A stretch of 17,864 nucleotides of DNA from Anaerolineales bacterium UBA2232 (GCA_002348045.1 DDYO01000259.1:1-17864), one strand, 5' to 3'; shown: positions 5,669 through 14,100, numbered from the stretch's first letter. The notes: a model not told the origin generated them from the sequence alone. A program made the numbers and translations.

Positions 5669-5680
5669 CGGTGTGACAAT
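5669..5680 (+). repeat. Direct repeat CGGTGTGACAAT, left copy
   Basis: A twelve-base exact match to 5855-5866 on the other side of the intergenic region. Possible integrase arm-binding site or part of a regulator site. Confidence 0.6.
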
Positions 5681-5695
5681 AGTGCGTACCGACCG

Positions 5696-5714
5696 CGTTT
5701 CTCATTGGGAAACG
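5696..5714 (+). promoter_or_regulatory. Inverted repeat overlapping a possible -35 region
   Basis: CGTTTCTC and GGGAAACG (one G-T mismatch pair) flank a 3-base centre. No T-tract follows. It overlaps TTCTCA (5699-5704), which stands 18 bases before TATAAT at 5723-5728, so it may be an operator rather than an RNA hairpin. Confidence 0.35.
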
Positions 5715-5728
5715 GTGAAACCTATAAT
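5699..5728 (+). promoter_or_regulatory. Possible promoter upstream of the integrase
   Basis: TATAAT at 5723-5728 is a perfect -10 box. TTCTCA at 5699-5704 is a partial -35 match at 18-base spacing. It would transcribe rightward through the candidate attP into the integrase. The AT-rich setting may create such boxes by chance. Confidence 0.35.
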
Positions 5729-5854
5729 TTGATTGCAGGTTTTGTCGCTAATTGTTGTTTCTGGTACTAATCGTTTCATATCAACAGCTTAGGTAACTTT
5801 AGTGATGTAGTGGGTGGTCACGAAAAGACTTAATTTGTTGTAAAAAGCCGCGTT

Positions 5855-5894
5855 CGGTGTGACAATCAGTGTGACACAACCAACCTGTCACACC
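5855..5894 (+). repeat. Repeat cluster: two GTGTGACA and one inverted TGTCACAC before the integrase
   Basis: CGGTGTGACAAT at 5855-5866 repeats 5669-5680. GTGTGACA recurs at 5869-5876, 12 bases on. TGTCACACC at 5886-5894 is the exact reverse complement of GGTGTGACA at 5856-5864. The cluster ends three bases before the chosen integrase start (5898). It could be integrase arm sites or an autoregulatory operator that also covers the ribosome-binding region. Confidence 0.55.
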
Positions 5895-5897
5895 ACC

Positions 5898-6965
5898 ATG
5901 CCAACAATCAGAGAACGAAACGGTAAATTCCAGTCCCAAGTGCGTATCAAAGTCGATGGCACCATTGTCTATCAGGAGAGCCAAACTTTTAAGACCCGCC
6001 CGCAAGCCATGCTGTGGGGTCTGACCCTGGAGAAGAAGATCGAGGACGAGGGCGGCTGGGCTGCCAGGAAGCAAGGACGGGTCACCGTGGGCAAGCTGCT
6101 CGACGCCCACCTCGCGTACCTGGAGAAGATGGACAAACCCACACTGGCCTACGCCGGGCGCGTCAAGAACCTGAAAGACCCCGAGATCAACCCGCTGGGG
6201 GAGATGCAAGTGGCCAAGGTCACCTCCTCGCACATCGTGTCCTGGGCGTCTGACTTCTCCGAGGGGCGGGCACCCGCCACGGTCCTCAACCACCTGATGG
6301 CACTCAGCGCGGCGTACCGCTCCGGCCCCCTGGCGCACCACATCAACACCGACGTCGGAATCGTGGCCAACGCCATCAGCTACCTCAAGCAGCACGGGGT
6401 TGCCGGGGTCAGCACCTGCCGGGACCGCCGCGTGACCGACGAGGAGATCGCCAAGATTGCCGACCGGCACGAGGGCCTGTTCGACGTGACGATACCGCTA
6501 CGGGACGTTATGCAACTACTTGTGGCACTGCCACGCAGAAGGAGCGAAATCATGACGATCAAATGGGAAGACTACGACGCTGAGAAAGGCACCTTGTCCC
6601 TGTGGGACACCAAGCACCCTACCAAGGTGCGTCACGAGGTCATCCCGGTGCCCGACACCGCGCAAGCGATACTGGCCCGGCTACCACGCAAAGATGCGCG
6701 TATCATGCCTTACAACAAGGGGTCGGTTACCGACGCTTTCAGCCGGGGCGCTGCCGCCATGGGGATCGAGGATGTGCACTTGCATGACTTGCGCCACGAG
6801 GGCATCAGCCGCCTGTTCGAGCGCGGGCTCAACATCCCCGAGGTGGCACTGATCTCTGGCCACCTGAGCTGGAACACCCTGAAGCGATACACCCACATCA
6901 AGCCACAAACCGTACTGGACAAATTAAATGATCATCAGCAAAAAGCACAAAAAACTGGTGCTTAA
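5898..6965 (+). CDS. int: Tyrosine recombinase (phage integrase)
   Basis: A 355-aa site-specific recombinase. The catalytic set is visible: R214 (LPRRRSEI), K239 in the beta-hairpin (WDTKHPTKVRHEV), H296-x-x-R299 (HDLRHEG), H322 (SGHLSW) and nucleophile Y331 (KRYTHI). The N-terminus begins MPTIRERNGKFQSQVRIK, typical of an arm-binding domain, followed by a core-binding domain at about 62-145. I chose ATG 5898 because the protein then starts as relatives do. GTG 5859 is in frame but would translate the repeat cluster; neither start has a strong ribosome site. The 3' end overlaps the SNF2 gene by 38 bases. It should integrate the phage and, with a directionality factor, excise it. Confidence 0.93.
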   Translation: MPTIRERNGKFQSQVRIKVDGTIVYQESQTFKTRPQAMLWGLTLEKKIEDEGGWAARKQGRVTVGKLLDAHLAYLEKMDKPTLAYAGRVKNLKDPEINPLGEMQVAKVTSSHIVSWASDFSEGRAPATVLNHLMALSAAYRSGPLAHHINTDVGIVANAISYLKQHGVAGVSTCRDRRVTDEEIAKIADRHEGLFDVTIPLRDVMQLLVALPRRRSEIMTIKWEDYDAEKGTLSLWDTKHPTKVRHEVIPVPDTAQAILARLPRKDARIMPYNKGSVTDAFSRGAAAMGIEDVHLHDLRHEGISRLFERGLNIPEVALISGHLSWNTLKRYTHIKPQTVLDKLNDHQQKAQKTGA

Positions 6966-8505
6966 CCTGCGCGACCCCGAGCGCATCACAACGATCATCC
7001 CGTCGGCCAGAGCCATGCAATACAAGGGCAAGACCCTGGTGGCCATCCCGCACAAGATCGACGAGACGAGAGTCCTGCGCAACCTGGGCATCGACGCCCC
7101 AGCACCCATGGGCTACTACTACGACTGGCCTGGGCGGTACAAGCCGTTCATCCACCAGAAGACCACCTCGGAGTTCCTGACGCTCAACACACGGGCCTTC
7201 GTATTAAATGGTATGGGGTCGGGGAAAACGGTCAGCGTCCTGTGGGCCTTCGACTACCTGAAGAAACTCGGTCTGGTCAAGCGCATGTTGGTCATCAGCC
7301 CCCTGTCCACCCTTGAGCGGGCCTGGGGTGACGAGATTTTCAGGCACTTTCCCGAGCTGACGTTCGCGGTGCTGCACGGTGACCGGGCCAAGCGGCACCA
7401 GTTGCTGGCCACCGACTTTGACATCTACATCATCAACCATGACGGGTTCAAGAACGACCAGACCGTCAAGCTGCTCAACGCCAGGGAGGGCCTGGACTTG
7501 GTGGTGATCGACGAGGTGGCCAGCTTCCGCAACAGCTCCACCGACCGCTGGAAAGCCCTGAACGCCCTGGTCAACGGCAGCAAGAAACTCGGCACCAAGA
7601 ACAAAGAGTGGGTCTGGGGCCTGACCGGCACGCCGATACCCAACGCCCCCACGGACGCCTGGGCACAGGTCAAGCTCATCAACCCCACCAACGCGCCGGG
7701 CTACTTCGGGCAGTTCAGGGACACCGTGATGAAACAGGCCGGGCCATTCGGCTGGACCATGCGCGAGTCGGCACTGGACACGGTGAAAGCCGCCATGCAA
7801 CCTGCGGTGCGCTTCAGCCGCGAGGAATGTGTGGACCTGCCACCAACCACCTTCGTCACCCGGCAGACCACGCTGACCCCGGAGCAGAAGCGGGCCTTCG
7901 ATGAGATGCTCAAAAAGCTCAAGACCGAGTGCGAGGGCGGACAGGTCACAGCCATCAACGAGGCGGTCAAGCTCGGGAAATTGCTTCAGATTTGTTTGGG
8001 CGTTGCCTATGGTACGGACGGGCAGGTCATTTTCCCGAACGGCCCACGAGTCGAGTTGATACGAGAAATCATTGAGGAGTCCGAGGGAAAAGTGCTGGTG
8101 TTCGTGCCGTTCACAGGGGCACTTAACAGTCTAGCGACCGAGCTGCGCAAGGACTTCACAGTGGAGGTTGTGCAGGGCGGCACTTCCAAAAACGAACGGG
8201 ACCGCATATTTAAGGAGTTCCAGAACAGCGACAAAACAAAAGTCATAGTAGCAAACCCCGGTACGCTCCAACATGGCTTGACACTAACACGAGCTAACAC
8301 GATAATTTGGGCGAGTCCTACCCATTCACACGAAGCCTGGGAACAGGCTAACGCAAGGGTGACACGACCGGGGCAGAAGTTGAACACCCTGATTGTCAGC
8401 ATCCAAGCCACGGCTGTGGAAGAAAGGATTTACGCCCGCCTCAAAACAAAGGGGAAGGTCCAAGGAAGTTTACTGGAGCTTATCAATGAAAAAGGTACGA
8501 AGTAG
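6928..8505 (+). CDS. SNF2-type DEAD/DEAH superfamily 2 helicase
   Basis: A 525-aa ATP-dependent DNA helicase/translocase of the compact phage SNF2 type. Residues 70-101 carry the Q-motif-like RYKPFIHQ and Walker A NGMGSGKT (94-101). Motif II is DEVA at 195-198, motif III LTGTP at 232-236, motif IV near VLVFVPFTG (389-397), and motifs V-VI run NPGTLQHGLTLTRA to Q473-x3-R477-x2-R480-PGQ. No extra domains are present. Such helicases accompany Pol A and VRR-NUC in phage replication modules and are thought to assist fork or recombination intermediates. It starts inside the integrase gene without a strong ribosome site, suggesting coupling. From about 7975 to the end, codon use turns AT-richer (TTG, CTT, ATA, AAA), next to the HNH gene that overlaps its last 20 bases. 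Confidence 0.92.
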   Translation: MIISKKHKKLVLNLRDPERITTIIPSARAMQYKGKTLVAIPHKIDETRVLRNLGIDAPAPMGYYYDWPGRYKPFIHQKTTSEFLTLNTRAFVLNGMGSGKTVSVLWAFDYLKKLGLVKRMLVISPLSTLERAWGDEIFRHFPELTFAVLHGDRAKRHQLLATDFDIYIINHDGFKNDQTVKLLNAREGLDLVVIDEVASFRNSSTDRWKALNALVNGSKKLGTKNKEWVWGLTGTPIPNAPTDAWAQVKLINPTNAPGYFGQFRDTVMKQAGPFGWTMRESALDTVKAAMQPAVRFSREECVDLPPTTFVTRQTTLTPEQKRAFDEMLKKLKTECEGGQVTAINEAVKLGKLLQICLGVAYGTDGQVIFPNGPRVELIREIIEESEGKVLVFVPFTGALNSLATELRKDFTVEVVQGGTSKNERDRIFKEFQNSDKTKVIVANPGTLQHGLTLTRANTIIWASPTHSHEAWEQANARVTRPGQKLNTLIVSIQATAVEERIYARLKTKGKVQGSLLELINEKGTK

Positions 8506-9157
8506 TCACAACGGGGCCGATCTAATCGGACAGAGGTTCACTAGGTTGACGGTACTGGCCCGACTGCCGAACAACAAGAACAACAACCGACGATGGGAAT
8601 GCCTATGCGACTGCGGCAACAAATCTGCGGTTATATCCACGCAGCTACTGTCTGGGCATACGAAAAGCTGTGGGTGCTACGGGCTGGAAAGGATCACCAA
8701 GCACGGAATGCACAAGTCCACTGAGTACACGATTTGGGCACAGATGATCGAGCGGTGCTATAACAAAAACTGCGGAGGAAAGTACGACCGATACGGAGGG
8801 AGAGGCATCCGGGTATGCGACCGATGGCGCGAGGGTTTCGCTAACTTCTACGCCGATATGGGACCACGCCCTAGCCTGGAGCACACCATCGACCGGAAGG
8901 ACAACAACGGCCCATATTCCCCCGACAACTGCAAGTGGGAGACTTGGCACAACCAGTACCGCAACCGTCGGCAGACAGTGTGGATCGAGTTTCAGGGGGA
9001 AACTCTGTGCCAGAAAGACTGGTGCCGACGCTATGAGTTAGACGAAGCTACGTTCGCGGCCAGGCTAAAGCGGGGGTGGACTCTTGAACGTGCCCTTACG
9101 GAACCCGCGGCGGTACAACGTGGAAAAAATTCACCCGCAGCAACCCTAACGTGTTAG
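8486..9157 (+). CDS. Free-standing HNH/AP2-type homing endonuclease (second copy)
   Basis: A 223-aa protein that starts inside the last 20 bases of the SNF2 gene, with GGAG at 8475-8478 seven bases upstream of ATG 8486. It has the same architecture as the product of 2144-2794: LIGQRFTRLTV, zinc-binding C39, C41, C43 and CGC at 62-64, then GGRG, DMG, and HTIDRKDNNGPYSPDNCKW at 133-151, with Q157 and N160. A C-terminal helix-turn-helix-like segment, CQKDWCRRYELDEATFAARLKRGWTLERALTEPA, covers 175-208. Codon use (AGG, CGA, ATA, GGA) differs from the replication genes and fits recent transfer. It is probably a mobile DNA endonuclease that exploits the conserved helicase locus. The tail after 208 is unrelated to the first copy. 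Confidence 0.85.
   Translation: MKKVRSSHNGADLIGQRFTRLTVLARLPNNKNNNRRWECLCDCGNKSAVISTQLLSGHTKSCGCYGLERITKHGMHKSTEYTIWAQMIERCYNKNCGGKYDRYGGRGIRVCDRWREGFANFYADMGPRPSLEHTIDRKDNNGPYSPDNCKWETWHNQYRNRRQTVWIEFQGETLCQKDWCRRYELDEATFAARLKRGWTLERALTEPAAVQRGKNSPAATLTC
9146..9157 (+). repeat. CTAAC-GT-GTTAG inverted repeat, copy at HNH end and before TATAAT
   Basis: CTAACGTGTTAG, a 5-bp inverted repeat with a 2-base centre, overlaps the HNH stop codon and ends seven bases before TATAAT at 9164-9169. The same 12 bases recur at 11310-11321. Its position in the promoter spacer suggests an operator. Confidence 0.45.
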
Positions 9158-9163
9158 ATAGTT

Positions 9164-9169
9164 TATAAT
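9164..9169 (+). promoter_or_regulatory. Possible -10 box (TATAAT) before the 126-aa gene
   Basis: A perfect TATAAT lies in the 35-base gap between the HNH gene and the next start at 9193. No good -35 is visible, but the CTAAC/GTTAG inverted repeat lies just upstream, so an activated or repressed promoter is possible. Confidence 0.3.
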
Positions 9170-9192
9170 CAACCCTCAACCGGAGAAACAAC

Positions 9193-9573
9193 ATGAAACT
9201 AGACCTCATTGTCGAGCGCTACGTCCAGATGCGCGATAAAAAAGCCGAGATGACCGCTGCGTTCAAAGCCTCAGTGGCCGACCTGGATGCAGGCATGGCT
9301 AAGCTCGAAGGTGCAATCATGGACACCCTGAACGCACAAGGCGTCGAGTCGGTTCGCACTAACGCGGGCACCGCGTTCAAGTCAGTATCCACCAGTGCCA
9401 CCGTGGCCGACTGGGACTCCTACCTGGGCTTCGTCAAGGCCAACGACCGCTGGGACATGCTGGAGAAACGCTGCTCCAAACTCGCAGTCGAGCAGTACAA
9501 AGTGGCCAACGACGACCTGCCCCCCGGCATCAACTGGAAGTCCGCAGTCACTGTGAACGTCCGTCGCGCTTAA
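9193..9573 (+). CDS. Conserved phage protein of unknown function, N-terminal coiled coil
   Basis: A 126-aa protein beginning MKLDLIVERYVQMRDKKAEM. The first 50 residues look like an alpha-helical coiled coil; the middle carries GVESVRTNAGTAFKSVSTSATVADWDSYLGFV and the end GINWKSAVTVNVRRA. From memory of the family, similar proteins are widespread just upstream of ssDNA-binding proteins in phages of proteobacteria, but I know of no assigned function. ATG 9193 is preceded by CGGAG at 9180-9184. The 63-base gap to the next gene holds a pyrimidine-rich leader and one CTAAC motif. Its regular place suggests a role with the next gene's product, an inference from context only. Confidence 0.75.
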   Translation: MKLDLIVERYVQMRDKKAEMTAAFKASVADLDAGMAKLEGAIMDTLNAQGVESVRTNAGTAFKSVSTSATVADWDSYLGFVKANDRWDMLEKRCSKLAVEQYKVANDDLPPGINWKSAVTVNVRRA

Positions 9574-9636
9574 ATCAACCCCTTCCCAACCCTAGGCTAA
9601 CGCCTTACACTTCAACCCCCAAAAGGAAAAATCAAA

Positions 9637-10692
9637 ATGGCCTCAAACATTGTGTTATTCGGTGCTGGCGCTCAACTCCCAGCCTACCTGCAAAACAAAG
9701 CCGCCCTGGCAGTCATCAACTCCGACGTGGCAACCTCCGGTGGCTTCCCGGTGCTGTCCATCAAGGGCAAGGTCTTCACGCTGGTCAAGGACAAGCAAAA
9801 GAAAGTGCTGATGCGCCCTGACGACCAGGACGAAGTGCTGCAAAACATCAACCTCACCGTGGTGCGTGCCAACAAGCTGGCCCGTGTCTTCTACGCCAAG
9901 GCGTACTCCGAGGATGACGCAGGCGACGCGGTGTCCAAGCAGCCCGACTGCTACACAGGCGACGGAGTGGCACCCGCAGCCGATGCCCGCGACCCACAGA
10001 GCAAGAAGTGCGCCATCTGCCCGCACGCCGTCTGGGGCACAGGCAACGCTGGCAAGGGTACCGCCTGCTCGGTCAACACCCGCCTGGCCGTGGTCGATCC
10101 GGACAACGTTGGGGAAACCTGGTTGCTGCGCGTTCCCGCTGGTAGCCGTGCCAACTTCGCCGATGCTTGCAAGGTGGCTGACAGCCGTGGCCTGCCCTAC
10201 AACGCCGTGGTGTTCAAGGTCGGTTTCGACCCGCTGGCACCTTCGCCCAAGCTCACCTTCAAGCCCATTGGTTTGGCTGGCGACGAGGCTTACGCCAAGA
10301 TCAGCGCCCTGTACGAGACCGATGAGGTCAAGGACATCGTTGGCCTGCTGCCGCACGCTGCCCGCGCCGTGGTGGATGACGACATCCCTGACCTGACCGC
10401 CGAGGAGCTGGACGCCGCCATGGAGACCAAGAAGGCTGTCGAGACCGCCAAGGCCAAAGCCGCAGCACCCGCCAAGCCCGCAGCCAAGGCGAAGCCAGCA
10501 CCCGAGCCAGCCGCCGATCTGACCATGGACGACATCGAAGACGTGGTGGCCAAGCCCGCACCCGTGGCCGAGAAGCCAAAGGCAGTCAAGGCAGCCCCCG
10601 CTGCCAAGGCCGAGCCAGCCAAAGCCACCAGCGACAGCATGGACGACCTGCTGGGCGATCTGGACGACCTGCTCGGCTCCACTGACGACTAA
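9637..10692 (+). CDS. Probable single-stranded DNA-binding protein with zinc motif and acidic tail
   Basis: A 351-aa protein. Residues 1-240 form a compact domain with a cysteine/histidine cluster (C105, C125, C128, H130, C144) that could bind zinc. Residues 263-335 are a flexible Ala/Pro/Lys-rich linker, and the end is a strongly acidic tail, SMDDLLGDLDDLLGSTDD. A core, a flexible linker and an acidic tail is the layout of phage and bacterial ssDNA-binding proteins such as T7 gp2.5, T4 gp32 and SSB, where the tail recruits partners. Position between early replication genes and the primase-helicase supports this. The linker makes long mirror ORFs on the other strand. ATG 9637 follows AAAAGGA. 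I cannot place it in a named family from sequence alone. Confidence 0.7.
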   Translation: MASNIVLFGAGAQLPAYLQNKAALAVINSDVATSGGFPVLSIKGKVFTLVKDKQKKVLMRPDDQDEVLQNINLTVVRANKLARVFYAKAYSEDDAGDAVSKQPDCYTGDGVAPAADARDPQSKKCAICPHAVWGTGNAGKGTACSVNTRLAVVDPDNVGETWLLRVPAGSRANFADACKVADSRGLPYNAVVFKVGFDPLAPSPKLTFKPIGLAGDEAYAKISALYETDEVKDIVGLLPHAARAVVDDDIPDLTAEELDAAMETKKAVETAKAKAAAPAKPAAKAKPAPEPAADLTMDDIEDVVAKPAPVAEKPKAVKAAPAAKAEPAKATSDSMDDLLGDLDDLLGSTDD

Positions 10693-10819
10693 TTTTCGTG
10701 GCACTGTACAGGGGATTGGGGGACGCCAGTCAGCAGTGCCACACCGGACCCCCCGGTAGAACGGCCCCTCCACAGGGGCGCTGGAACCGTAACCAGCACC
10801 TATTCAAATAAGGACGCCC
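10693..10819 (+). other. Structured intergenic region (127 bases)
   Basis: No gene. GTGGCACTG (10698-10706) is the exact reverse complement of CAGTGCCAC (10734-10742), enclosing a 27-base G-rich loop. A second hairpin pairs GCCCCT (10764-10769) with AGGGGC (10774-10779), with outer ACGG/CCGT pairs possible (10761-10764 with 10787-10790). No T-tract follows either hairpin, so they are not ordinary terminators. Candidate roles are a cis-regulatory leader for the HTH gene, an RNA-stability element between operons, or a small phage RNA. Confidence 0.45.
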
Positions 10820-11104
10820 ATGACACCCCCAGAATTAGACTTCACCATCATCACCCGTGCGGGTTTGACCCAAAACGAGTTCGCTGTGCTGTCAGGTGTT
10901 AGCCGGGTGACGGTTAACCTGTGGGCCAAAGGCCACATGGGTCCGCACCGCTACATCAAGAACCGCACCACCAAAGTTATCGACACCCTTGAGCTGGCGG
11001 TCGCCAACGGAGCCCTGCCCCTGCCCAGTGGCGTCAAAGCGGACGAACGCGCCGCAGCCATCAAGGCAGCTTTCAAGCAAGCGTACACCACGGCAACCGC
11101 CTAA
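10820..11104 (+). CDS. Small helix-turn-helix protein (Cro/C1-like)
   Basis: A 94-aa protein. Residues about 14-38 read AGLTQNEFAVLSGVSRVTVNLWAKG, a clear lambda-repressor-type helix-turn-helix (TQ-x-EFA, GVSR-x-TV, W-x-x-G). The rest is helical, without a dimerisation or peptidase domain. ATG 10820 follows TAAGGA five bases away. It sits between the ssDNA-binding protein and the primase-helicase and is preceded by a structured leader. It probably regulates transcription within the replication region; the paired CTAAC/GTTAG motifs are possible targets, but nothing links them directly. It lacks the features of a full CI repressor. Confidence 0.8.
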   Translation: MTPPELDFTIITRAGLTQNEFAVLSGVSRVTVNLWAKGHMGPHRYIKNRTTKVIDTLELAVANGALPLPSGVKADERAAAIKAAFKQAYTTATA

Positions 11105-11122
11105 CCAACGTCCGGGGGGACA

Positions 11123-14100
11123 ATGCTTCAATCTTTTTACCGGGCCGTGTTGCCCGACGCCGGGCAGTTCTGCCTATTTCTGCTTCCCGAGGCCCGCCAT
11201 GTGTGGGCCGACTCGCTTGAGGGGCTCGTTGCCCTCACTGAAAAGTACCAGGAGCGCACCGGGGTCTACTTCGGTACCGCTTCCTTCGACACCCAGACCC
11301 GCAAGCAAGCTAACGTGTTAGCGTTGCGCTCACTGCGCCTCGACATCGACGCAGGCCCCGACAAACTGGCCAAGCATGGCATCGACGAGGTGTATGCCAC
11401 TCAGCGCGACGCACTCCAAGACAGCGTGCGTTTCTTCAAGGCCACGGGGCTGGCCCCTAGCTACATCGTCTCCAGCGGTGCTGGCCTGCACATTTACTTC
11501 TGCCTCGACCAGGACGTGACCCCGGAGCAGTGGCTGCCCATGGCCAAGGCCCTGAGCTTCAAGGGTGTGCAGCAAGACTTCAAGATCGACGTGTCGGTCA
11601 CCGAGGACACGGCCCGCATCCTGCGCCCAGTTGGTGCGGTGCACCACGACGACGTCCGGGTTCAAGTCATCAAGGCCACGGGCAAGGTCTACAGCTACGA
11701 CGAACTCAGTGGACTACTAGGAGCCTTGCCGCCCGTCAAGAAGTACGACCTCAGCATCAACGACGACGTGACCTCCACCTACATCGGCCCACCAGTGGAC
11801 GCCTTCAAGGTGGCTGAGAAGTGCGGTGCCCTGCGCGAAGTCGTGGACGCTGGCGGCACGGTGCCTGAACCCTTCTGGCGTGCCATGCTGGGGCTGGTCA
11901 AGCACACGGTCGGCGGTCTCGACGTGGCACAAGAGTGGAGCCAGGGATACGACGGCTACGACCCCGAGGTCGTGGAACGCAAGTTCAACGCCTGGGCCAC
12001 CGGGCCATCCACCTGTGCCGAGTTTTCCAAACACTCTAACGCCTGTGCTGCCTGCCAGTTCCAGGGCAAGGTCAAATCACCCATCGTGCTGGGCCGCATG
12101 AACGTCGAGGAAGTCGCCGCCCTGCCCCCGGACACCATCATGGACCCGATCCCCGAGCCTGTGCCAATGGGTAAACCATGGGACGGCTTTATCCCGAAGG
12201 GCTTCGAGGTGACCCCGACGAAGCACGGGCATGTGCTGACCTACCACCAGCGGGTGAAAGACAAGGACGGGGAAGAAGGTATCGCCATCACCCCGTTCAC
12301 CACCGAGATATTCTGGTTCTCCCATTGGGCCGACGCAGAGACCTCGGCGGACGCGGCGCAGGTCACGCTCCACAAGTACGACGACCGCGAGGCTCGGGTC
12401 AAGTCCTACGACATGCCTGTGGCCCTGCTGGCTAACCGTCTTGAGCTGGCCAAGAAACTCGCCGAATTTGGCACCCAACTCACTACAGAAAAAAAGGCGC
12501 AAGAAGCCATGGAACATTACGCAAAAGCTCAATTTCAACGGATCAAAGACCTGTCCCGCAGGGTCAAGGTCAACGACAGATTCGGTCTACGCATCCTGGA
12601 CGACGGGCGCATGGTCTCCCTCCACGGCAGCAAGGTCATTTTCCCGGACGGCTCCATTCAGGAAGCCATGGTCGGCCCGACACTGCGCGGCACCGCCGAC
12701 TGGTACGACATGCCGATTCCCCCCGCGTTCAGCGGCGAGTGGGGGCCAGAGGTGTGGGAAGAACACATCAACCCCGCGGCCATGAGGCACGTCGAGTTCA
12801 TGCGCAAGCACTACAGCGGCGAGGGAATGGGCAAGTACCAGTTGGCCTTCATGCTGGGGCTTGCCAGCCCGCTGATGGCGTTTGTCACAGGCGGTTATAC
12901 CAAGGGGGCGTCCCTGCCACCCAACGGCCTGTCGGTGTCCCTGTATGAGCGCGAAGGCGGCAAGGGCAAGACCACGCTGATGCACTCCACCATGCTGGCT
13001 TACGGCAACCCGGACAGCCTGTCCAAAGACCAGAACGGCAACGGCTCCACCGACCTGGCCCGCATCGCCAAGCTCTCCATGTGGGGCACCATGCCCGCCA
13101 GCTTCGACGAGATGGGTCGCACGGGTGAGAAATCTGTCGCCAACCTGATCAGCGCCGTGGCCAACGGCACCAGCCGCGAGGGGGCCACCAAGGACATGGG
13201 CTTGCGGGCCTCGGCCAAGTGGTCACTGATCTGTCTGGTCTCCACCAACCGCAGCCAGCGCGACATGATCACCGTGGGCGAGGGCGAGTCCTCGGCAGTG
13301 CAGTACCGGATGCTTGAGCTGGACATGAACAACATGCCCGACTTCTCCGAGGACGCCCGCAACTCGTTCGCACGGGACTGGGCAGCGGTCAAGGGAAACA
13401 GCGTGGGTGGCTTGGGTGCCGTGGTGCAACGCGCCATCTGTGCCATGGGTGCGGAACGCGCCAACGAGCTGGTCATGACCTGTGTGGAACGCGCTGCCAA
13501 GCTCATCGCATCCGAGAAGGAAGACCGCTTCCAGTACCGGGCGCTGGGTGCCATGCTGGCGCTCCAGTTGATTCTGGGCAAGCTCGGCATGGCCATGTTC
13601 AACACCAAGACCATGGTGGCAGAGTTCATCGAGGCCAACGACAGCGCCAAGGACTACGTCAAGGAAAACATGCTGCCCACCGACGGCCTGGAACTCCTGA
13701 GCCGGGCGCTGCACGACCTGCGGGCCAATACGGTGGTCACGGAAAACGAGGGTGAGAGCCGGGGCAAGGTCGCCTACTACGCCAGGGCTGTGGGCGGTCG
13801 CATCCCGAACCAGGTGGACGCCCGCTTTGTGGCCAGCACCAGCATGATGTACGTGTCCGTGGACGCCCTGCGCAAGTGGTGCGCGGAGAAGCACATCCGG
13901 GACACCGAGATGATCGTCCCGGCCAAAAAGGCCCAGGTGCTGCGCCCGATCTACCCGAGCCGGGTCAGCAAGATCAACCCGGAGAAGTACCCCTCGCATG
14001 ACAGGTTCAACCTGCTGCGTGGCATGGAGGAGTCCACTGTGTCGATGGTCCCATGCTACGCCTTCAACGTGCACCGGCTGGCGCTGCGGGTCGGCCCCGA

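Larger units (their letters stand above)
5665..5897 (+). other. Candidate attP / integrase control region
   Basis: This 233-base stretch has no credible gene and is visibly AT-richer than its surroundings. It is flanked by copies of GTGTGACA (5671-5678 on the left; 5857-5864 and 5869-5876 on the right) with an inverted copy at 5886-5893. This resembles short arm-type integrase sites around an AT-rich core. The core cannot be fixed without the host attB or prophage ends; no tRNA 3' end is visible. A TATAAT at 5723-5728 and an inverted repeat at 5696-5714 are also here. The integrase gene directly follows. Confidence 0.5.

Noticed and set aside
5859..5897. GTG start at 5859 for the integrase
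   Set aside because: No ribosome site, and it would translate the GTGTGACA repeat cluster; ATG 5898 gives a typical integrase N-terminus. Not fully excluded.
5665..5897. tRNA gene or tRNA-derived attP core
   Set aside because: No cloverleaf or T-arm plus CCA end could be found by eye in this gap.
8393..8485. Earlier in-frame start for the second HNH gene
   Set aside because: It would overlap the helicase by more than 100 bases; ATG 8486 has GGAG at ideal spacing and the conserved LIGQRF region follows.
9655..10773. Long minus-strand ORF (372 codons) opposite the ssDNA-binding protein gene
   Set aside because: It mirrors a GC-rich gene with a repetitive linker; the product is Gly/Leu/His/Val-rich with no known motif, and the + strand protein has clear features and a ribosome site.
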